Assembly (NCBI GenBank): GCA_019916065.1
Contig: CM034236.1
Location: 15,887,167-15,951,166 of the forward strand
Origin: Vitellaria paradoxa
Lineage: Eukaryota > Streptophyta > Magnoliopsida > Ericales > Sapotaceae
Direction of reading: 5' to 3'
DNA: 64,000 nt
The notes under the pieces were generated by a model. It was not told the DNA's origin, searched no databases, and worked only from the letters and a program-made list of their open reading frames with translations. Shown here piece by piece: positions 11,941 to 23,376 of the stretch. Position 1 is the stretch's first letter; each line of letters starts with the position of its first letter. Both the position numbers and the translations under genes were made by a program.

Positions 11941-13469
11941 GTAATGTTTTGGCCAGTCTTGTAATGGGGGAATGGGATATGATTAAGGAAATTGGGGAGT
12001 TTGATCTTCACTTAATAGAAGAAGAAGGATGTGCTACTCTCTTTTCTATGGTGGCACAACCGACGTTGGTTACTCGTGTTATAGAGGTTCAAAGATTCGA
12101 TGTTGAGTCTGACAAGTATCGGGCAAATGTGTTAGCTGAAGAAGGATTACCAAGCTGGACTTTTGATACAGATAGTGGTTTGAGATATCAAGGTAGATTA
12201 TTTGTACTAGCATCTATTCGAGATGAGGTCTTAAAAGAGTTTCATCACTCCAAACTTCCAGTGCATCCAGGTGGTACGAAGATGTATCATGACTTGTGCC
12301 GACAATTCTTTTGGGTAGGGATGAAAAAGGAGGTGGCGGAATTTGTTAGTAGGTGCCTTACTTGTCAACAAGTGAAGTCCGAACATCAGAGACCAGCGGG
12401 TATGTTACAGCCATTACCAGTATCAATGTGGAAATAGGAGAATGTGACAATGGATTTTGTGTCTGGGTTACCGAGATCACGAAAGAGTCATGACACAATA
12501 TGGGTGGTGATGGATAGATTGACAAAGTCAGCTCATTTTCTACCTATTTGCTTAATTGATTCTATAGATACTCTTGCTCGACTTTATATCAAGGAGATTG
12601 TAAGACTTCACGGAACTCCTATTTCCATTGTCTCAGATAGGGATTCTCATTTCGTCTCCCAATTTTGACAGGGTCTCCAAGCAGCTATGGGGACTCAATT
12701 GACACTTAGTACAACCTTTCACCCACAGACTGATGGACAATTAGAACGGACTATTCAGATTTTAGAAGATATGCTAAGAGCTTGTGTATTTGATTTCCAA
12801 GGCAGTTGGGAAGATTACTTACCACTAGTGGAATTTGCTTATAATAATAGTTACCAGTCAAGTATTGGAATGACACCGTTCGAGGCATTATATGGTAGGC
12901 CATGTAGATCACCGGTTTGTTGGACCGAAATTGGAAAAACTACAATTATTGGGCCAAAGCTTGCTAGGGAAACTACTGAGAAAGTTAAAGTTATTCGCCA
13001 AAGACTTGAGATGGCGCGGAGTCACCAGAAGAGCTATACTGATCAGAGACGAAGACCACTAGAGTTTGAGGTGGGAGATCACGTGTTCTTAAAGGTCTCA
13101 CCATAAAAGGGAGTGTTTCGTTTTGGCCGCAGAGGGAAGCTTTCACCAAGATTTATTGGACCATTTGAGATTTTGGCTAGAATTGGAGATGTGGCGTATC
13201 GTCTTGCCTTACCACCACAATTATCGGGTGTGCATGATGTTTTTCATGTATCTATGTTGAGGAAGTATAATGCTGATCCATCACATGTTCTTGATTGGAC
13301 TGAACTCGAGATTGACTCGAATGTGACATACGAAGTGAGACCAGTGAAGATTTTTAGATTCGCGGGAACAAGTTCTAAGGGGAAAGATCATTCTTTTAGT
13401 TTGAGTGTTGTGGAAGCATCGTGGTGTCGAGGAGTCCACTTGGGAACAAGAGTCAGAGATAAGGAATAA
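11941..13469 (+). pseudogene. Retrotransposon integrase with chromodomain remnant
   Basis: The N-terminal HHCC zinc-binding region reads HHSKLPVHPGG...SRCLTCQQVK (12240-12372). The catalytic core keeps the DDE triad: D in TMDFVSGLP (about 12450), D in VSDRDSHF (about 12635) and E in DGQLERTIQ (about 12740). The GPFEIL...RLALP module and the FHVSMLRKY stretch form the C-terminal region. The frame is unchanged from 11067 to 13469 apart from single stops at about 12435 (TAG), 12666 (TGA) and 13104 (TAA). Near 13370-13410 the frame slips; VEESTWE and NKYPELF can be read in another frame to about 13485, the chromodomain tail that directs chromoviruses to heterochromatin. Confidence 0.88.
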
Positions 13470-13530
13470 GTATCCAGAATTGTTTAATGATTCAAGTAAT
13501 TTCTAAATTTCGAAGATGAAATTTTTTTTT

Positions 13531-13541
13531 AAGGAGGGTAG
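13531..13541 (+). other. Polypurine tract
   Basis: AAGGAGGGTAG sits two bases upstream of the 3' LTR, the expected place and composition for the plus-strand primer of the gypsy element. Confidence 0.85.
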
Positions 13542-13543
13542 AT

Positions 13544-15198
13544 TGTAATGACCCAGAAATTTTAAAACTTGCTAAATTTTGTTGAGTTATTAATTAAATA
13601 TTTATTTTATTGTGACACGGGTTGCATGAGATTTTTTTTATATTTAAATATGTTTATGAATTTTAAATTGTGATATAATTTAAAAAAAAAAAATTTAGAT
13701 ATCAATCAGAATTGGATTGAGATTTGCAACCTTATGTGGATATACATTTATATATATATATATGAAAGTTTCTAATAGGTGTCGTGTGATTTGGGAATAC
13801 TCTCACCATTAGACTAAAATGGCATGATGCCATGTGGCATGAAATGGAGTCCTTTGAGGACTCAAACAACCAACAGTATACATATATATGTGTATCAAGT
13901 GCTTACCGAGCTGGTATTAGGATAAAAAAAAAAAAAAAAAAAAGAAGACAGAGAAACCGAATTCAATTTGGATTCAATTAGCAAACCACGATTATGTGCC
14001 TATATATATAGGCACTTGAAGTGAAAGCCCAGTAGGGTGATTCGGCAGAAAAAAAAAAAAGGTTGGTGATTGGCAGAGCATTCGGCTAGAGAGGAGAAAT
14101 TTTCTGGTGTTCATGATTTGAAAGCATTGTTCCTCATTTTTCTTCTGTAAATTTAATTTAAGGTAGTGGTGGAGTTAAATAAAAATTAAATTTATTATGT
14201 ATAGTTTAATTTTGTGAATTTATGTAATTATTGGGTTTATTGTTATGTGATCGATTATGTGATTGTGGCTGTCTTGTAGATAGAAAAAGTATTTATAAAT
14301 TGATTTTGATTTTGAGGAATTAAATTTAAATTGAAAAAAAATTATTATTATTGTTATTTTTAAAATTATTTTATTATGAAACCTTGAATAAGGAAAATAA
14401 ATATTTTTAAGGAAGAGTTTGGATTCGAATAAATAAATAAATATTTATTCGTTGATTTTTACGATTTTGGTTTTGGGTTGTGAGAGGTGCCGGGATAAGT
14501 AGTTGGTGCTGAAAGCTCCGCTGGTGAGACCAGGAACCCGCGCGAGGTTGGGTTATCATGTCCAGTAGGCTCGTAACCTACAAAACATTGATGAGTTGAT
14601 ATTTTTGGTAACCTATGGCTGAAGCATAGGTTGACCAGGTGACGGTACCTAACCCACTAATTAATAATATGGTTGCTAAAATAATATATTTTATTTAATG
14701 TTATGATCAAAATATTTAAATTTAAATATTTTTTATGTGTGATGTACATTGACATGACATGTTGGAGATTTATAGGACACCCTGCATGATTTATTTAATT
14801 TTTATTTTTCTCCGAGCACCAGTTGATTACTTTAATATACTTTGGTATATTGTGCTCATACCCCTACAGCTTTAGATGCAAGTGCAAGTGTTGCACAAGA
14901 CGATGATTGTGATGGCATCGCTTAGGCAAAGTAGAGATTTTTAATAGTTCGTTAATTTTATTTTAGGGAGAGAAGTGTACCTTAGTTTTCAATTTATTTT
15001 CTTTATTAGATTTTTATGATATATGTCTCGATTTGGGAGACTAGAGATGGATTTATTTATTTGAAATCTCTTTAAGTTGGAGATTATTAGTTCTTGTTAT
15101 TAAATATGATTGGCTCTGACTATTATGGATTAATGGTTTTGATGATTGTGATTGTTTGTTCATGCTCCCGGGTTTGTGGAAAAATTCGGGTCGTGACA
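13544..15198 (+). repeat. 3' LTR, full length (1655 bp), with promoter-like sequence
   Basis: It starts TGTAATGACC and ends GGTCGTGACA. It contains the region missing from the 5' LTR, including a TATA-like run at 14002-14012 followed by GGCACTTGAAGTG, a plausible transcription start zone. A GC-richer block (14480-14650) and a Y-rich stretch resemble other plant chromovirus LTRs. Being the intact promoter copy, it could in principle drive read-through into the DNA to the right (inference). Confidence 0.9.
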
Positions 15199-15203
15199 AA
15201 GAC

Positions 15204-15718
15204 AGCCATTAATTTTTGGAGGCTTCTCTGTTCTGGGTCACTGCTACGTTTTACTCCCATCTCTCACAGAGTAGGAGAAAATCGGAGAAAAATTAATGAA
15301 GGTACAGTTAGAGGTGACCAGAACCAAAGCTGCGAGGCTTCTCAATCTCTACGGGCCGAAATGTTCGTGGAGAGTGGAAGTGAGATCGAGCACCAAGCAT
15401 TTCTTGCCCTGGTTGTCAAGGTTTGTATTTCCAGCACCAACGTTTGATACCATCAGTGAACATGTTTTCCCAATTGCCATTCACCTAGCTAGAGGCACTA
15501 GAATTGTTCTGGCACCTGTTGTTCTTGCCACCCTTTATAGAGATTTGAACTTGTTAAGAGATACTCTTGTTGGTTCAAATCAAATACAAAATGAATTAGG
15601 ATGTAAAGAAGATGATGATGTCCATCACTTAGTGTGCACTTTGGGCTTCTGTTCAATTAGTTTAGATTTGGGCTTGGGAGAGATTCCTCACATGGAGGTC
15701 GAATCCGAATCCTATTGA
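15204..15718 (+). pseudogene. Plant mobile domain (PMD) pseudogene, 3' fragment
   Basis: This continues the PMD begun at 8205. GGFSVLGH is read at 15218, then an in-frame TAG occurs at 15272-15274. The motif EIEHQAFLAL appears in one frame (about 15385-15414) and LPWLSRFVFP in the next, so one base was lost near 15410. VFPIAIHLARGTR and LAPVVLATLYRD follow, the best-conserved part of the family. After about 15590 the similarity fades. From GAC of the 5' fragment to GGA of GGFSVLGH there are 14 bases where the family needs a multiple of three, a further frameshift. The gene was therefore probably decaying already, although some lesions may postdate the insertion. Confidence 0.75.
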
Positions 15719-16788
15719 AAATGGTGAGCCGAGGTTGGATTGATGGCACGGGGTGAACAGCCTGAAAATTGAGAAAGACAGCAGAATTGATATTCGAAGC
15801 AAAGTCAAAGCTTCCCTTAACAACAGAAGTAAAAGGGAGACTACGTAAAGAAAATCTTACAATTTGCTCCATCCCCTTTTCCTCTTTTGTTTTCACCCCA
15901 CGGTACTCCACGGCATAATTTGATGTTTTACAGAATGGACACCTTGTAAACACTGGCGAAGCCAGATGGAGGCAGGGGGCCCAAGTGACCCCCTTTGATT
16001 TTAAATGCAAAAATACCAAAATGTCTTTGGTGTTTTGGCTTAATTAAAAAAATAAATTAATTTAAAATTTAGGCATTTTGGCTTAATTAAAAAATTAACG
16101 TTAATTCAAAATTTTTTAACATAAAAGGAATTTACAAGAATCAAAGTCAAATTATTTTATGTGAAATACAATATATTTTCCCACTAAACTATTGAATACT
16201 TTTATTCATAATATCAATAAATATTACATATAACATAATAAATTTTATAAACAATAAAATTTAATAATCGTTATATATATATTTTTGGTAACGAGAGACA
16301 TTCTAATAAATCTCAGATACTGTTCAAAGGGCCAATTGAATCATTAAACTATAAATAGTATCTTCACCGATTTAATGTCCGAGGATAATTTCTTTTTCCC
16401 TAAAAATAACATTGTTTCTTTTCTATTCTTAACTGGACGTAAATTAAAGTGAGCTAAATTTAAAAAAAAATAAACTAAATAAATTTTTTTTTGGACCAGA
16501 TTACTCGGGCTACAGTCCGGGTGAGCCACTTTGTAGTTCCACCCTGCTCATACTTGATTCCAAGCTTGCTCCGTGCTACCCTAGAGACGAAGAATGCATC
16601 AGTAATATCGAAGAATGCTTAATTTGGTTTTTGGTCCGTGGTTCAATTCTAAAGTCGTCGTTTTGTTTCTTTTCAAATGATTATTGCAGGGCCTTTGTTT
16701 GGTTTATGAGAATTGAGGAAAGGACAATGAAATCTGAGGAACAGAATGAAAATTTTATGTGCTTGTCAGAGCTATCAATTAACTAATG
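15719..16788. other. Non-coding, mixed repeat debris
   Basis: No supported gene. A segment at 15950-16020 (CACTGGCGAAGCCAGATGG and GGGGGCCCAAGTGACCCCC) has the look of a transposon end and contains a short GC-rich palindrome. The block 16690-16760 starts GGGCCTTTGTTTGGTTTATG, a form common at ends of small non-autonomous elements. Neither could be paired with a second end. Confidence 0.35.
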
Positions 16789-16978
16789 AATATTACTATT
16801 AATCGTTTGTGGGTTGTGTATCATTCCGTTTGAGCTTATAAATATAACTATTGAATATTACTATTAATCGTTTGTGGGTTATGTATCATTCCGTTTGAGC
16901 TTATAAATATAACTATTGAATATTACTATTAATCGTTTGTGGGTTGTGTATCATTCCGTTTGAGCTTATAAATATAGT
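16789..16978. repeat. 65-bp tandem repeat, 2.9 copies
   Basis: Units start at 16789, 16854 and 16919, each beginning AATATTACTATTAATCG and ending CTTATAAATATA(ACTATTG). Copies differ at about one position (TTGTG/TATG), so the array is recent. No coding role is visible. Confidence 0.95.
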
Positions 16979-18130
16979 AGGTTTTGTTTTCATATTTTAA
17001 ATCTCAAGTAGTACTTATATAAAAAATTTTATTTATATCTATAATTAAATTATAAAAAATATATTTAAATTTATAAGCTTATACAACCAAAGTAATATAA
17101 TTCGGTTTCGTTAATATTCGTTTAGTACATATTTTTTAATCGATTTCGTTATCATTTTTAATTTTTGAAAATAATCACTGTAGTTCAAAGAGGCAGTTCG
17201 ATTATAAAAGCTATAATTTCGAATTGTACCAATCGATACTCACCCTAATTAATTCAAACCAACAACGTACATATTCTTAATCCCAAAGTCCTAATTACAA
17301 ATATTTTTTCTGCTTTATGTTAATGGCATTGTTATAGGCTCTAATTAATAGTTTTCCAAGTAAAATAAGCCTAGTTTGCCCTCATTCATTACGGATTTCT
17401 AAAGTACATACTCACATCTCCACAGTATAATCTTATTAATTTTAGGCTTGGTTAGATATAGGGTAAGCACTTTTTAAAGTGTCATCCTTTTTAGTACTGT
17501 TTCGACTCAAGTACGATTAATTGAAGTTCTAACGAAATCTAGTACCCTCGTACTTTTAAAATTTGTTGTACCTTGTAGATGCTGAATGTTACATATATGT
17601 TATTTCTTTCTTCCACCTAGATGATGCAGGACAAAAGCCAGTACTTCTCTACTTAATCGCCTACTTCACTCTCCCCCAAGCTCCTCCCCCTAACAAAGCA
17701 GGCTTCAAGCTAAGTATTGACTCTGATACCCACAACTTCACAACATCTCATCTTGTAGATTCCTCCGTAAATTCACATCTCAGACTGCATATCTATGTTA
17801 CTCCCAGTGAACATCACAAGAAAATCCTAATTAACCCGGGGGGGGGGGGAGACCACAACAATTCAATGCACTAATACACCATCCAGATATTAAAAAAAAA
17901 TACAAAACAAAAACCCAAATAACGATACAATTATGCACCTTCACCCCAATTCACGCATCAATATGAAAAGAATTGCCGATACCAAAGCTGAAACAACAAA
18001 TACAAAATTCACTAATCAGATAAAATATATATAAAATCAAATTCGAACATGTACATGTTAATCATGACATATGAAGTTGTCTAAATAAATTTTCTGCGAA
18101 AATTACAGAAAATGAGATAGTTTGAGGTCT
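16979..18130. other. Intergenic DNA with one unrecognised 103-codon ORF
   Basis: The only longer open frame is 17563-17874 on the plus strand, which begins at a non-ATG codon and reads through YLIAYFTLPQAPPPNKAG and GFKLSIDSDTHNF. I do not recognise it. It ends beside a run of ten or more G (17838-17850). Base composition between 17620 and 17830 is less AT-rich than its surroundings, so it may be an exon or a transposed fragment, but no family can be named. Confidence 0.3.
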
Positions 18131-18140
18131 TCTTACGTAC

Positions 18141-18550
18141 CAAAGGTTGAATTGAATTAACTTCAAATTTCACGCGGATTGTGCGAGGAATTCAGGCCTT
18201 GAGAAAGGGCCACGATCGAAGATCTAGCAACGAATTTGGAACAATTCGATGGAGAGATTGCAGAGGCGAACAAGGTGGAGTTTTTTTCGAAACGGTCACT
18301 TTGGAACAAGAAGGAGGGAGACGGAGAGGGAGAGAGAGATGATGGAGGAGGAGGAGCAACTACTACTGCGACGTGGAGGAGTGTGGGAAAAGGGGAGATG
18401 ATTATTGGACGCTTGATTGAAAATCGACGGTCAACGATTGCGCGACAGGGTTTACGTGCATGGGCACAGCTGCAAAATATAAGATTTTTGCGCCAATATT
18501 TGCGCAATAAATTGATATACAGAGAGGGACTCGGTGGAGGCAGTAGTTAA
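18141..18550 (-). other. Possible minus-strand first exon or 5' UTR
   Basis: Read on the minus strand, this segment is CT-rich with many CCTCC and CTCTCT tracts and less AT-rich than its surroundings, like plant 5' leaders. It ends CCTTTG followed by GTACGTAAG, a strong plant 5' splice-site match (donor GT at 18140-18139). A minus-strand open frame of 114 codons (18163-18507) and overlapping plus-strand frames are low-complexity and match nothing I know. A downstream coding exon was not identified. It could be an untranslated first exon of a minus-strand gene, a captured fragment, or chance. Confidence 0.3.
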
Positions 18551-18559
18551 GAGTTTATT

Positions 18560-20420
18560 GGCTCCGCAGCAACTTCAAAATGACATCGTTTCATCGTTTT
18601 TTCCATTTAAAATAACGTTATTCTGTTTAAGTTTTCGTATTTGAATACATTAATTCATATTCAAATATGACATTTTTTTCATTCGAATGCATATTCAAAT
18701 ACAACAATGTATATTCGAATATAAATGATTTAAGTGAAACAATATCGTTTTAAGAAAAAAAACGTTGAAATGACATCGTTTCGAGATTATTGCAGCGGTT
18801 GCAGTAACCACAACGGCAGCCTTCTCACGTTACAAAGAGGGGGGTAGACAAGCCACAAAAAGGAAGGCATTGTTGTTTGTATTGGAAAATCCGTGAGAAA
18901 TAAATTAAAAATCTTAAGCAAAAATGGAAAGATGGCTAAAAAAAATTAATAATAATTGCCATTTTAAAAATATCATTTACGAAAAGAAAAATTGTTCTGA
19001 GCAAAAACTTAAAATATAATATTTAATTTCTTGCATTTTATTCATATTCAGATGAAATATTACATGTATTTTTTTATACTATAGTTAATGAAAGATTCTC
19101 CTCCAAATCAAAGGTTATTAGAATTTTCCTATGTTCTCCAATGTAATTTCAACAAATTGTGAACAAATAATAGATAAGATATTGGGTAGTTCAGTCATGA
19201 ATTCTCACAAATTGTTTGCAAAAAAAAAAAAGGTAAAAAAGGAAAAAAATTGAGTTCTCACTGTTAATGCCACGTATATAAGTGATTAGTATTGTGCAAT
19301 TTTGAGATTTTTCCTATTATATATTTTTAAAATATAAAAATAAAATAATATATGTTAATATAATAATAGTTTGTATATTTAAATGAAATAAATTGATAAA
19401 TTGTATTGCTAGAATAATTCAAGTATATATAACATAACTTTTATGAAAATTAATTAATGTAAATTCAATTAAAATTATAATACTAAGTGATATCTCGATT
19501 TTAGTCTGCTCATTTCATTTAAGATGCAACATTGGAATCCTTTTCATTCGATTTTTTCAATCATCGATACAAAATGAAAATGGACAATATACAAGATAGG
19601 TAGAAAAAGTTGTGATAACAAAATAAATATTCTAATAAATAATCAAAATAGCTTGTGTTTCTAGAAATTTGTATTTGAATTAGGATTATTTTTAATAGCA
19701 TCCAACTTAAATAAAAATATTAACCAATATAATATTCTAAAAATATTATTATTTTTAAATTATAATCATTTATTATAAAAATAATTGAATTACCCAAAAA
19801 TTATAACATAAAATGAATATTGTAATCAATAATTAAATAGGATTGTATTTCTAAAAACTTATTTCATATTTCAATTAAGATTATTTTTACTTGTACCCAA
19901 ATTAAATATAAATTTTAATCTATAAAATATTTTAAAACTATTATTATTTTTAATAGTGTCTAACATAAACAAAAATTATAATCACCATAAATAAAAATTA
20001 TAATCTATATAATATTTAAAAAATATTATTTTAAGTTATAATATTAAGTGATAAAATAAAAATTGTAATTCATATAATATTTTAAAAATATTAGTATTTT
20101 AAATTATAATATTAAGTGATAAGAAGAATTCAATTGAGATAATTAATGTATTTAGAATATATTGAACTATAAAAAATTTTAATAAACTCGAAATTCAAAT
20201 ATTAAGTGATAAGTATTATTTAATTTAGATAATTATAAATTGATAAGTAATATATAATAATTATTAATTAATAAAGTTAAATATTTTTACAAATGTGTCG
20301 CAACTATAGTATCTAATTAGATATCACATGACACACTTATATTTTATAAGATCCCATTTTGAATGTATGTAATATGATACCACATGACATGATATATTTT
20401 ATGCTCATTTTATTAATGTG
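18560..20420. other. AT-rich non-coding DNA with palindromes and short repeats
   Basis: 18577-18800 has direct repeats of AAATGACATCGTTTC at both ends and several short palindromes around TATTCGAATA, suggesting a small transposable element. 19660-20270 holds several diverged copies of a roughly 60-bp AT-rich unit (ATTTTAAAAATATTATTATT, TTATAATATTAAGTGATAA). No ORF of interest. Confidence 0.4.
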
Positions 20421-20423
20421 AAT

Positions 20424-20549
20424 AGTAGTAGCAAATTAACTGGTTACAAGTTTGAGTCTCTTCAGGGGCGAGACTTACCCTGTCGTTGATTTCAAAATCT
20501 CAAATTAGTCAAGGTATGCGCAAGTTGCCTGGATACTGTCATAAAAAAA
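20424..20549 (+). mobile_element. SINE (tRNA-derived), short copy
   Basis: The order fits plant SINEs: an A-box-like TAGCAAATTAACTGG, a B-box-like AAGTTTGAGTCTC, GGGGCGAGACTTACCC, then TCTCAAATTAGTCAAGGT, GCGCAAGTTGCCTGGATA and an A-rich end. The tail region is partly repeated at 20640-20690. It is a Pol III-type retroposon with no protein. The boundaries are approximate and the 5' end may be truncated. Confidence 0.6.
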
Positions 20550-21921
20550 TAATATTCCTTCATTTTGAGGTTTATCATAAAAAAAAAATTATAACATATC
20601 GTTCTCTCTTATCAACTATATCTTAAGTTAATTTTAATATTAATCGAGATGTGTGCAAACTAATTCATACATTCCTACGTCATAAAAAAAATATTATTCC
20701 TTTATTTTGAGGTTTTATCATATTTTTATGAATTATAAAATATCATTCTCTTGTCAGCTCTATTTCAAGTTAATGTTAATGTTGAATAAAACAATAAAAT
20801 ACCTTTTAAATTTAAATGCATTTATATGAACATTATAACAATTCGCTTTTCCATTGTAATATTTTTTTTTTAAATTAATTTTTGTACAATAAGGAGGCGA
20901 TTTAACAACTATTATTATAAATGTTGTGCTAGCATTCTTATAGTGGAATGATAATTGTCATTTCGTAACAATGATATGCTGATATTTTTATATATTGTGC
21001 AATTTTTAATAATTTAAATAATTTTTAATTTTAAAAAATAAATACATCTAAACCAATAAATTTTAATTGAACAATTCTCTATACAACTCACCAACCTGAT
21101 ATAAGTTACGAGCTCCTCCAAATCCATTAAGTTATCCCTTTCATCTCGTCTCTGCCCTTTTTGTATTCGTATGCATTTATTTTATTTTTCTTCTCATTTA
21201 AAAGACGCCCCTCGGGGCTGGGGCCTGACTCATTTTTAGGGGCAGACGCACAATTTATCTCCACAGTTGGTTTTATTAATTTTTTTATTTATATATAATT
21301 AATTTTTATATAATTTTATTAATTCGTTCTCGTATAATTTTGTTAATTTATCCCGTTCATTTATAATTATTTTTTTTCGGTGTTGTGCACATGTACGAGA
21401 ACAATTATCACTAAAAGTTATAAAATTTATTAAATTAATTTTAATTTTTTTAAAAGTTTAGATTTGGCACATAATCAGTATAATAATTTTTCTTTTAAAC
21501 TAGCACCCCCATGATAACATCATTTTTTAGTGTAAAACTTAGTAATTATGGATGTCTGTCATGTTTTGAAATCATTACACTATCAAAATTAATTTTTTTA
21601 ATTCGTACAAATTTTATTATATTACCACAATTATTTTTAAAAAATTCATTCTAGAAATATTTTCACTTTAAAAAACAATTTTTACTCCTATTAATTAAAG
21701 ATATCAAGTCCACCCCTAATTTTTTTTTTTCACTTCTTTCTTTCTCTCTTTTTTGTTTGCAAGAAGAAAACTATCATATTATGATTTTTTATAAAAATGG
21801 AAATTTGAGCCTTTGACATATGTGTTAGAGATAGGCTATTGAAAAAAAAAAAAAGGAAAAAAAAACAAAACCCCCTTTTTTAAATATTGATATTCCTATG
21901 TTCTTAAATAGGTAAATAAAA
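20550..21921. other. AT-rich non-coding DNA with a ~130 bp direct repeat
   Basis: 20555-20640 and 20695-20790 share TTTTGAGGTTTTATCATA and ATCATTCTCTTGTCAGCTC-like blocks, each preceded by a SINE-tail-like segment. From 21060 to 21240 there is a CT-rich, less AT-rich stretch without a recognisable gene. Nothing else supported. Confidence 0.4.
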
Positions 21922-22348
21922 GGTAAATTACATTTAGATTCTTTAAATATTTACGTAATTACACATGGACCCCTTGATATTTTAAAATTACAATAACTTC
22001 TTTTATTTTGAAATATTTGTAACACATATCCCTTTCCGTTACTATTCCGTTAGGATTTTAATTAAAATGAGGATTTTAATTAAAATGATGACATCACATC
22101 AAAAAATTTTTTAATATATCAATTTTACCCTTGTAACATTTATTCACAGTGAGCTATTTCTCTCTTTTACTTCTTTTTTCCCACCACTCTTTCTCTCTCT
22201 TTGATTCCAGATCCACGGTATAGAAAAAAATTTAAATTCCAAAAAAAAATCGAACAAATCCCAGATCCACAGTGCCGGTAACGATTCGCTGTTCAAATTG
22301 AATCAGTTGTTGGCTCGAACCGGCGCAATTGAGAAGGTGTTGTAGGCC

Positions 22349-22665
22349 GTGAAGGAGATGAAGCCGGAGATATTAACGGTCGTGGAGCGAGAAGCAAACC
22401 ACAACGGTTCGGTTTTCTTGGATCGGTTCACCGAGTCGTTGGAAGATGACCCTCCCATTGATTTTGGTAGAAAATGGAAGCCGGAGATATTCTCTTGTTC
22501 GGTTTTCTTGGACCGGTTCTCCGAGCCGTGAAGGAGATGAAGCCGGAGATATTAACTGGCTACGCTGTTTGACTCGTTGGAAGGCGGGGGGGCGTCGTCG
22601 CCGGTGAGCAATGGCGTGGAGAAGCAATCTATCTCGGAATTTGAAGGAGCTCTGAATTCTCTTTA
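22349..22665 (+). pseudogene. Captured gene fragment in Mutator-like element (unrecognised)
   Basis: A GC-richer stretch starts with a 60-codon frame (22349-22531). It contains a repeated peptide, KPEILTVVE...SVFLDRF and [14 protein letters not shown], because a block of about 100 bp (GAAGCCGGAGATATT to GGTTCNCCGAG) is present twice, with a third partial copy from 22537. The product is unknown. A duplicated exon fragment in cargo is typical of gene capture by MULEs. No introns or complete ORF. Confidence 0.35.
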
Positions 22666-23016
22666 GCCAAATTTCACCTGCGAGTTCTTGTGGGTTTTAA
22701 TTCTATGAACCTAACAAGAGAGAGAGAGAGAGGGGGCGGTTGAATATGCAATAGCCCTAACATTGCTCTTTGGTAGAAAATGGAAGCACCAAGCTTGCAC
22801 TCTAGCAGACTTGCCCTTTGGATATATATATATATATATTAATATATGACAAGACAAAATAGAGACCTCTTTCACAATTCACCAAAACACATTACCGAGC
22901 TGAAAATTTTCTATCCGAGAATTTCTATACAAGCTGGAATCTAATGTCCGGTGAGAATGAAGTGTTGAACTCATTTCGTTCTTCGTATATAACCAAAACC
23001 AGTAAAGAAAATTAAT

Positions 23017-23376
23017 TTGGAGAACTCATGGGCCTCTCCCTCCATCGTCGGAGCTTTCCCTGCCCTCAAAACAAACCCAAATCGATCGAAACCAACTCCT
23101 ACATCTCTTCAAGCCCTAGCCTTCACGCAGACCATCTTGAACGCCAAGGGGACCATCTCTTCTTCTCCAGTGTCAGAAAATCCGGCTTCATCGCCCGCAA
23201 GATCTCACAGACCCTTGTCTCTCTCGGAATCGGATTTGGATTCCTCTCCCCCGTCGACGCACTCCACGGCCACATCGGCGCTCTCTCCGATTCCGACATC
23301 TGGTAATGTTCAGCAAGAGATCGAAGGGAAGAGGAGGGAAAAAAAAGGGAAGAAAAGTCTTTTTGTGATTAATTAA
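23017..23376 (+). pseudogene. Captured 5' gene fragment, possible plastid transit peptide
   Basis: Two overlapping frames are open. The frame starting with ATG at 23028 (92 codons) reads [14 protein letters not shown], is rich in Ser, His and basic residues, and then has a hydrophobic stretch, [14 protein letters not shown], followed by VDALHG. This layout resembles the start of a thylakoid-targeted precursor (basic, Ser-rich transit peptide, hydrophobic lumen signal ending near VDA). The alternative frame starts in the CDS-like region at 23017 and is Ser/Pro-rich. I cannot name the parent gene. The fragment ends before any conserved domain and lies inside the Mutator-like element. Confidence 0.35.

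Larger units (their letters stand above)
8317..15203 (+). mobile_element. Ty3/gypsy chromovirus-type LTR retrotransposon, complete but inactive
   Basis: The element spans 8322-15198 with a perfect 5-bp target duplication, AAGAC (8317-8321 and 15199-15203). The order is LTR, Met-tRNA primer site, gag, protease, reverse transcriptase, RNase H, integrase, chromodomain remnant, polypurine tract, LTR. The Pol organisation and the integrase C-terminal chromodomain remnant suggest the Tekay/Del group of plant chromoviruses (inference from family knowledge). Frameshifts and in-frame stops run through gag and pol, and the 5' LTR has lost most of its length, so it cannot act autonomously. It splits a PMD pseudogene. 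Confidence 0.92.

Noticed and set aside
17838..17850. Run of ten or more G as a possible G-quadruplex (also 29707-29716, 34670-34682)
   Set aside because: Single uninterrupted runs without spaced G-tracts; two of them are copies of one duplication. They may also be error-prone in reads.
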